A DNA stretch of 64,000 bases. Origin: Watersipora subatra (Eukaryota > Bryozoa > Gymnolaemata > Cheilostomatida > Watersiporidae). The translations under genes and the position numbers were made by a program. The stretch is from the NCBI RefSeq assembly GCF_963576615.1, contig NC_088708.1:48223196-48287195 (forward strand), read 5' to 3'. Of the stretch, positions 58,229 through 64,000 are shown one piece after another. Position 1 is the stretch's first letter. Each line of letters starts with the position of its first letter. Under the pieces are notes generated by a model. That model was given only the letters and a program-made list of their open reading frames with translations, did not search any database and was not told the origin of the DNA.

Positions 58229-58891
58229 CTGTGATAGATCGAAAAGTCAGAACATAGATAACAAGGCGAACATGTGAACATAGCATTCACCCTATAGGGC
58301 ATCAATTACTAAAGATAGAGTACATCATATTTTCATTTAATACCAGCGATGGTAACGCTTAGTGAATTTTTATATAAAAACACTCCTTACTCAGTTTTGT
58401 TAGCTTCTTTGATGAATTCAGGAAGTCTCCTTCGATTGGTCTCTGGTGGGATTAAATGAAGAAATCCTCCAATCACCATCATTATTACAAATGTTATCGG
58501 CATTATCAGCTCAATGTTTGGTACATGCAGGAATCGGTCCTGTAAAAGTTACAGCATTGTAGCAAAGGAAAATACAATAGCTATATAAATCAAATTTGTA
58601 ACGTATGAGGTTGAGAAATGTTGGCTGAAAAATAATGCTTACCATATCAAGAATAAAAGGGGCGAGTATAGCACCACCCCGGCCAACTAAAGAATTTAAG
58701 GCAGAAAGAATACATCTATGCGTTGTTGGATACAGCTCTGTCTCCCAGATAATGATAATTTGCCATGCTGCCGTGATAAACAGCTTGCCGAGCATGCTCA
58801 GACTCGTCACAGCCAATCCAGCTTCAAAGTATGAACAGCTAATGACTACAGGCTCAAGGCTAGCAAAGAATATCGATGAAGAAGTCACCTT
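58120..58891 (-). CDS. SLC22-type transporter (major facilitator superfamily), C-terminal exons only
   Basis: This is the 3' end of an organic cation/anion transporter-like membrane protein. Three exons, 58891-58643, 58539-58391 and 58228-58120, join in phase into about 168 residues. The first holds a run typical of SLC22 helices 10-11: GLAVTSLSMLGKLFITAAWQ, then ETELYPTTHR, equivalent to the family's 'ELYPT.vR', then GRGGAILAPF. The second has the last helix and PPETNRRRLPEFIKEA, equivalent to 'LPET....LP.tieEa'. The last is a short acidic tail (DELESGADEDLLEAEKREQK) with a TAA stop. Borders are GT-AG. The first eight or nine helices must lie upstream, beyond 64000, or be missing: I found no matching exon in 58900-64000. 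The substrate cannot be inferred. Confidence 0.85.
58391..58539 (-). CDS. SLC22-like exon (last helix and PPET motif)
   Basis: A 149-nt exon, phase 0 to 2, acceptor CTTTTACAG, donor GTAAGG. It encodes the last helix (LIMPITFVIMMVIGGFLHLI), followed by PPETNRRRLPEFI. Confidence 0.87.
58643..58891 (-). CDS. SLC22-like exon (helices 10-11)
   Basis: A 249-nt exon, phase 0 to 0, after acceptor CTGCCTAG and before donor GTAAGC. It carries SMLGKLFITAAWQ, TELYPT and GRGGAILAPF. The plus-strand open frame over the same bases is a shadow. Confidence 0.85.
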
Positions 58892-59149
58892 CTAGGCAGG
58901 AGGCTAGAAGTTCAAATGTTAGTAGCTGTTGCTATGGGAGACGCCCATCATGCTGTGATACATTGCTGATTTTAGTTTGACAACCACCACAGCCCTAAAA
59001 TTCTTTTGCCAATAATAAGGAATATCATTTAATTGGCATTTTACTAAAGAAATAAAGAACCAAAATAATAAAACATCATTATGGCAAACTGCACATCTTA
59101 CTGCATAATGCTCACCAGTGTACCCACACTTACATGGTTTATCTGATAC

Positions 59150-60013
59150 ATGTATATATAAATATCATAGTTTGTCTGTCTGTCTTTCGGTATGTCCGAC
59201 TATTGCTATTAAAATCTTGGAACTAAAATCTCACAATTGGCTGGATTTGAACTCACGAAGATTGCAACCGCAGCATTAGGATCCGACTGTCTAATTACGA
59301 GTCTACAAAAGCTCTTACGATTCATAGCTCTTACTATACATTGTATACACCCTTTTCCGATTTCACACGCTAAATGACGTATTAGTTGAAACTCTGTTAG
59401 CTCTATAAAACACGATGGTTTTTCTTATTTTCGTGAGCTTTTATTTCCGGTTTTTTGTGGGGGTTCAATTGCTAAATATCAGTCAAAGCCAATACTTCTC
59501 ACACAGAAAATTGTATTATCTTGAGTAGGAATAGCCTCTAAGTTCTCTTTTCGTTCGGTCAGACAAAGACGGTCTGATATCTCATTTTTACATTTGTACC
59601 TGTTTCAAGAGGTACCAGTAGGCTATCGTCGTATTCAAAGTTTTGATTGATAGCTTCTACAGCAACAGTAACCTTTTTTATGGATACAATTCTATATACT
59701 CTTGGTTATTAGTAATTCAACATATTCATGATTTTTTTCAGTTCATTTTAATTATGTCAGTAACAATTCACTTTTCATTGTATCATTGTAACAAATCATA
59801 CCTTATCTAGCCATTACTTGCTAATTATTTCACAGTTAAACACCTTTACAGTTGTTTTAGTTTTTCTCGTAATTTATTTGAACTGCACAAAACACTTTAC
59901 TCGTGATATTAAATTTAAAAGTTATGATGGAAAATGTTGTATATGGAACATAAAAATAAATTTTCTGTGTAAAGACTTTTTTATTACCTGGGCAACGCTG
60001 GGCATTGATTAAT
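59150..60013 (+). mobile_element. family A element with tRNA-like head
   Basis: TGTATATATAAATATCATAG and GTCTGTCTGTC, antisense tRNA-like segment at about 59240-59315 (GATTTGAACTC B-box complement), body, and end TTTTTATTACCTGGGCAACG. Its terminus is extended by an inverse copy of its own last 18 bases (palindrome at 59993-60031) in place of the usual CTAGT. Confidence 0.62.
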
Positions 60014-60031
60014 AATCAATGCCCAGCGTTG
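59993..60031. repeat. perfect inverted repeat at a family A terminus, 18-bp stem, 3-nt loop
   Basis: CAACGCTGGGCATTGATT, loop AAT, exact complement. The left arm is the normal 3' end of the element. Confidence 0.93.
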
Positions 60032-60068
60032 ATTTCTTCTAATTGAAGAAATTCTAAGTTGATTTCTT

Positions 60069-61431
60069 CTTAAACTTCTAATTGAATGCCATGGCGCTCT
60101 ATTTTTCAACCCTTCATTTAGAGTGGCAGTTTATTATAGGTAACTTTCTAATAGAGGGTGGCATTGCATTTTTCGAGTACCTCGTCAGAATTTGGGCAAG
60201 ATAAATTTAGGCCTTTTACGGGCAAAGCTATATTTTGCCCTCTTTCTTCGTTGGAGCGATATTAAACCTTTTGAATGCAATAAATCTGCGAACTTACCTC
60301 TATATAATACCTTTAATAAATATACATTGAGAAACCGAGAAATATCTCTTACTAGTTGATATCTATTGCTTGCAATTAACCTGCAATGATAATATAGCCT
60401 GTGTCTTGCTTTACAATTCGTTGGAGCTTACAATTGTTATGTCATTCTCAATTTAAAGACACATTTTTATTTCATATCTATATTTAGCAATGTTGCATAA
60501 AAACTCATTGCACTCATTGGTATGTTCGCTACAGTATGCAGCCAAAACTAGCTTTTTATCTTTTTATGTGCAATAGAAAAAGAGTTAGGAACGTCGATCC
60601 ATTGTAAGATCAGATTACCGCAGTGATGCTATCAAATAATATGTTATCAATCTGCCAATTTATAAGTTATATAATGATTATCTATCAAATACTACAAATA
60701 TATATTTATGAACAAGTGACATAAATGAACCATACTTATATTACATGCAGAACCAAAAATTGCTATATTTAAAACAAAAATATTTGCATCGTTTGCTCGG
60801 ATAGCTGCGTTTTGATAGTTGCTTTCGATGGAACTACATCTTTTAGTTGTCCACTACCTTCCACAAAATCTTCTGACCTCAAATCTTTTTCTGCACTGCT
60901 GACCTAGTCGATATTAGCGTCCAAACAATTTTGGCAGAGCAAAACTTTTACTCGTTGCATTTGGCACAAATTCAATGCGTAAAAGTTTTGCTCGCTAAAC
61001 ATAGCCTTTAGCCTAAAACTAGTCATCCATTTACCAGCGTAAATGTAAACAATTTTTATATACAGAGCTTCGAAGTATCAAGACCGCGTTAAACAGGGAA
61101 CTATAATTAGCCTGAGACAATTATTAATTATTTCTTTGGTGTGGCTTTTAAAGTTTAAATGTAAAAAAGCAAAAAGCTTTCAAAGTGAACAATGAGAGAA
61201 TTGATTGTTATTGATGTAAACAATTGATTATTAATACGATTTTGTGGACACTTTTCTACTGATCACCTGTTATTATGGGTTCATAAAGATCAAAGATTGT
61301 CAAAGAGGCGTTCAAATAGAAGAAGGCGCTCTATTTTTCCACCCTTCTCTCATAGTGGCAGTTAAATAAAGGGGGTGTTCAAATTGAGGTGGCCTTCAAA
61401 TAGAGGCGGCGTTCAATTAGAGGTTTTATGG
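60069..61431 (+). mobile_element. family B element, 1.36 kb
   Basis: The left end TTCTAATTGAATGCCATGG is degraded; the right end TTCAATTAGAGGTTTTATGG is intact and followed by TA. It is uninterrupted, so it serves as the ruler for the nested B copies at 22.5-25.5 kb. No transposase was recognised. Confidence 0.7.
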
Positions 61432-61534
61432 TATATCTATATACGTACATGTATATAAATCCCGGTGTTGGTGGTTTTATTTGTTTGTCCAGTTATGGTG
61501 ATGAAGTTTTAAGAAATAAAAATCCTGGTCATGT

Positions 61535-61630
61535 GCTATTATGGTTTGTAATAAAGGAGTTGTGCTATTATGGTTTGTAATAAGGGAGTTGTGCTATTAT
61601 GGTTTGTAATAAGGGAGTTGTGCTATTATG
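61535..61630. repeat. 29-bp tandem repeat, about 3.3 copies
   Basis: Copies of a unit beginning GTGCTATTATGGTTTGTAAT and ending AAGGGAGTT. Confidence 0.95.
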
Positions 61631-61794
61631 CTTATTCAGCTTTATGTAGCTTTATGTATAGCTTTGACTTTATATATTGAATGCTTAATTTATCAATAAT
61701 CAGTCCGCTTCCTGTAACTATGTAGTGAAGACATACATTCTTTAAACTGTCTAGTCAATAAAACTTTATTTTATCAATCAACTTATTATAGGTA

Positions 61795-61850
61795 ACACGG
61801 GATTTGAACTTGGACCCTTTGGGTCTCTAGACAAGTGTGCTCATCCACTA
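61795..61850 (-). repeat. tRNA-like segment (SINE-type boxes), split by element K
   Basis: The complement reads CAAGTTCAAATCCCG, a B-box match to GGTTCRANNCC with mismatches, and GGTAGTGGATGAGC upstream, an A-box-like word. It lacks a full cloverleaf and lies within a family A copy, so it is not a tRNA gene. Confidence 0.55.
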
Positions 61851-63033
61851 CCCTAGGACACTTATATTTCGCTAGTATTTGGTTTCGTGAGTAGCATACA
61901 GAGTAAAATTTCACTGCACCTTAATTTCGCAGCTCTGGTGAAAATAAAGTGATGTGAAAATAAATGCAGTGGAACAAACATAATTAGATTCCTCAGGTTC
62001 AGTTCACCGCAGGCCTGTATTCACTGGTTGCAAGTTGGGGTGGCTAATGTTAGGCGACTAGTTATGAACACCTGGGGGTGTTGAGGGGGCGGTGTAAGCC
62101 CCCCAACTGGTTTCCTCAGCCGGGCCTCTCATGGGAAGTTTTAAAACATTTTATCGGAAAGGTATCAACATTTTTCTATTTTTTGAGATTAGTTTTGTTT
62201 TAGGTGATGTGACTGACGAGACGTCTTTAAATTAAAATAGGCAAAACTTGACCGCAGTTGAAACACTCAGAAAAAAGACATCTTTTTCTTTTGAGCATTT
62301 TAACAAAGATCAATTTTGCCGATTTTATTTTAAGTTCATACGGTGGTTTCCACGCTTTCAATGGGACATGACCACGCGGATGTTTGGTAAAACTTGATAT
62401 TTTGCAAACCTTTATAAAGGTCGTTAACAAGAATATTTTGCCACTGATGATAATAATTAAAACTACTAAAAGTTGATGTTTATCTCTATGGCTTCGAATA
62501 AAGTGATATTCTAGAGCGATAAAAACTGTCTCCATAGCCGTTGGGCAAATAACTTTTCGAATAAATGATGTTGAGGTCGAGTTATCTGAAGCAATTTGTC
62601 ATTGCGTGGGAACAGACCAAACAAATCCGTTCGAGTTAACCTTGTGTTTGAGATGAAATGTTACATTTTATCCGAGAGCGAGTTATCCGAGTTTGACTGT
62701 ACTTAGCCGCGGAAAGTTCCTAAAAAATTGGGACGGCTCAGCCAGCCAGCTGCTCCAGGGAATACGGGCCTGGTTCACCGATAAGAAAAAAATTTCAATT
62801 TGCGACTAGTTTGTAATTGTGAACCGCAGGTAGAATGGTGTGGGCGAGGTCGATAATGCAATTTGATCGCTTGCTGCCATTTGTTTCTTGGACTATCAAT
62901 GAACAAAGCTATTTAATTTCGCAGTTTCGCTCGTTCGTTATGATAGTTTAGTTTCGCACATGAAATTTTCGTGAGAGGATGACTCCGCGAGAATGCGAAA
63001 GTTAGATGAGGCGAATACATAAGTGTCCTAGGG
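61851..63033 (+). mobile_element. family K DNA transposon, CCCTAGGACAC ends
   Basis: CCCTAGGACACTTATATTTCGC and its inverse GCGAATACATAAGTGTCCTAGGG, flanked by TA. The end style resembles family F. It carries a nested C element (about 62128-62699) and a locally GC-richer stretch at about 62060-62130. No transposase was found. Confidence 0.78.
62128..62699 (-). mobile_element. family C element inside K
   Basis: Inverse-orientation C copy ending GAGTTATCCGAGTTTGACTG at 62699. The other end is truncated. The 102-codon minus frame 62227-62535 lies within it and is accidental. Confidence 0.65.
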
Positions 63034-63394
63034 TATACTACGTGTCAACTGGTCAAAGTGATGAATAATTGTGAACATATTTATGCACCTGCCAATCTTT
63101 AATGGCTTCATGCTTCAGCTAGCATGCTTTGTGCTTCAGCTAGCACGCTAGAAGATAATGGTTGTGTGAGACATCATGACGCAATCTTTTTCCAATCTTT
63201 TTTGCTGGCATATGTTATAATAATTAATTAATTAATAATAATCTTATTCTAGTAACGGCTTTTATTATAGTAAGGTTACTAGCTTAAGTTACTCAAATTC
63301 ATTGGAGAAAGAAACTTAGCCAATGAAAAGTAAATTTTTTTTGTTAAAAAACTTTATTATTAATCATGCAATGCGGGTCATTCAGCTACTAATA

Positions 63395-63646
63395 TAATAT
63401 AATATAGCATAATATGATATAATATGATGTAAAGTGATATGATGTAATGTAATACGATATAGTATACTGAAATATGGCATTCTTATGCTATGATACGGTG
63501 TGGTGTGATTTCCTGTGATGTAAAATGATATACTGTGATATTACATGATATAGTGTAATATAGTATAAGGTAGTACATGTATAATATAATATGAAATAAT
63601 ATCATATATATGTACATTTATATATAGATATATATCTATATAAAAA

Positions 63647-63692
<46 letters not shown>
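63395..63692. repeat. AT-rich low-complexity tract and TA microsatellite
   Basis: Words of the type AATATGATATAATGTGATGT drift into an uninterrupted TA run at about 63645-63690. Confidence 0.9.
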
Positions 63693-63693
<1 letters not shown>

Positions 63694-64000
63694 CTAGCTG
63701 TACTACCCGGCGTTGCTCGAGTAATAAAAAAGTCTTTGGACAAAGAATTTATTTGTATTTAACATATAACAACATTTATTTGTATTTAACATATAACAAC
63801 CTTCGCCATTCTAGCTTTCAAATTACATATCATGAGAAAAGTGTTGTGTGTAGTTGAAATAAATTAAGAGAGAAAATAAAAACAATTGCAAAGGTTTTCA
63901 AAATTTGTCAAACAACTGTAACTTTCAAATGTCATATGTTGAGGAAAATGTTTTGTGCAAGTCAAATAAATTTAAAAAAAAATAAAACAATTATAAAAGG
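63693..64000 (-). mobile_element. family A 3' end, cut by window edge
   Basis: It begins ACTAGCTGTACTACCCGGCG, then TTGCTCGAGTAATAAAAAAG and the AACATATAACAACATTTA stretch, the inverse of the family A 3' region, abutting a TA microsatellite. Confidence 0.7.

Larger units (their letters stand above)
61432..63390 (+). mobile_element. family A element interrupted by element K
   Basis: TATATCTATATACGTACATG head, GTTTGTCCAGTTATG, an expanded 29-bp tandem repeat, and a tRNA-like segment ending CATCCACTA at 61850 that resumes after 63033 with TACTACGTGTCAACTGG (compare CACTACACCGTCCAACTG in the copy at 56560). Its 3' end is AATCATGCAATGCGGGTCAT. Confidence 0.55.

Noticed and set aside
58635-58895. 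86-codon plus frame
   Set aside because: It is a shadow of the SLC22-like exon on the minus strand.
61795-61850. tRNA gene
   Set aside because: B-box and A-box words are present but no cloverleaf or anticodon stem can be built, and the segment lies inside a repeat family found several times. The same applies near 17600, 36620, 52000, 56540 and 59270.

Overview
The window looks like nuclear DNA of a marine invertebrate. It is AT-rich, genes are split by GT-AG introns of about 0.2 to 3 kb, most of it is mobile-element debris, and ACATGTA/TGTACATGTA words are frequent. These words and the repeat style suggest a lophotrochozoan (mollusc, bryozoan or similar), but I cannot name the species. There is no bacterial-type operon, rRNA or CRISPR array. 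Almost all long open frames are artefacts of tandem or inverted repeats.

Two genes can be read with confidence, both on the minus strand. The first is a complete TMEM145 orthologue (Intimal thickness-related receptor/GPR180-TMEM145 family): 12 coding exons from 55023 down to 39187. All exons join in phase with GT-AG borders to give 506 residues with a signal peptide, a luminal/extracellular domain and seven membrane helices. The second is the 3' end of an SLC22-type (major facilitator superfamily) transporter, with three exons from 58891 to 58120; its upstream exons are not in the window. A third, weak candidate is a plus-strand first coding exon at 12094-12172.

The rest is a layered repeat landscape. 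I name its families by letter. A is Helitron-like: CTAGT end, 3' hairpin, antisense tRNA-like segment. B has ends CCATAAAACC and TA target sites. C, H and I have CAGT-type ends and TA target sites, like Tigger/pogo; H retains a CENP-B-like transposase N-terminus. D has ends AGGxCxGG..CACACG, TAA target sites and giant internal inverted repeats. F and K have ends CCCTACAGG and CCCTAGGACAC. There is also a piggyBac transposase fragment. One A element (about 17485-25900) is interrupted by H, F (itself carrying D) and B (itself carrying another B and a D), so the order of insertion can be read directly.

Tandem arrays are prominent: 12 bp at 15.9 kb, 18 bp with a 360-bp higher-order unit at 32.7-34.3 kb, AT-rich at 40.6-41.1 kb, 36 bp at 42.06-42.2 kb, about 44 bp at 43.1 kb, 17 bp at 49.8-50.45 kb, 28 bp at 53.4 kb and 29 bp at 61.5 kb. 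The 36-bp array lies across the 3' end of TMEM145 exon 9 and has copied its splice donor four times. I consider it the most unusual feature. Several perfect inverted repeats with very short loops are scattered through the window and are unlike ordinary transposon ends.
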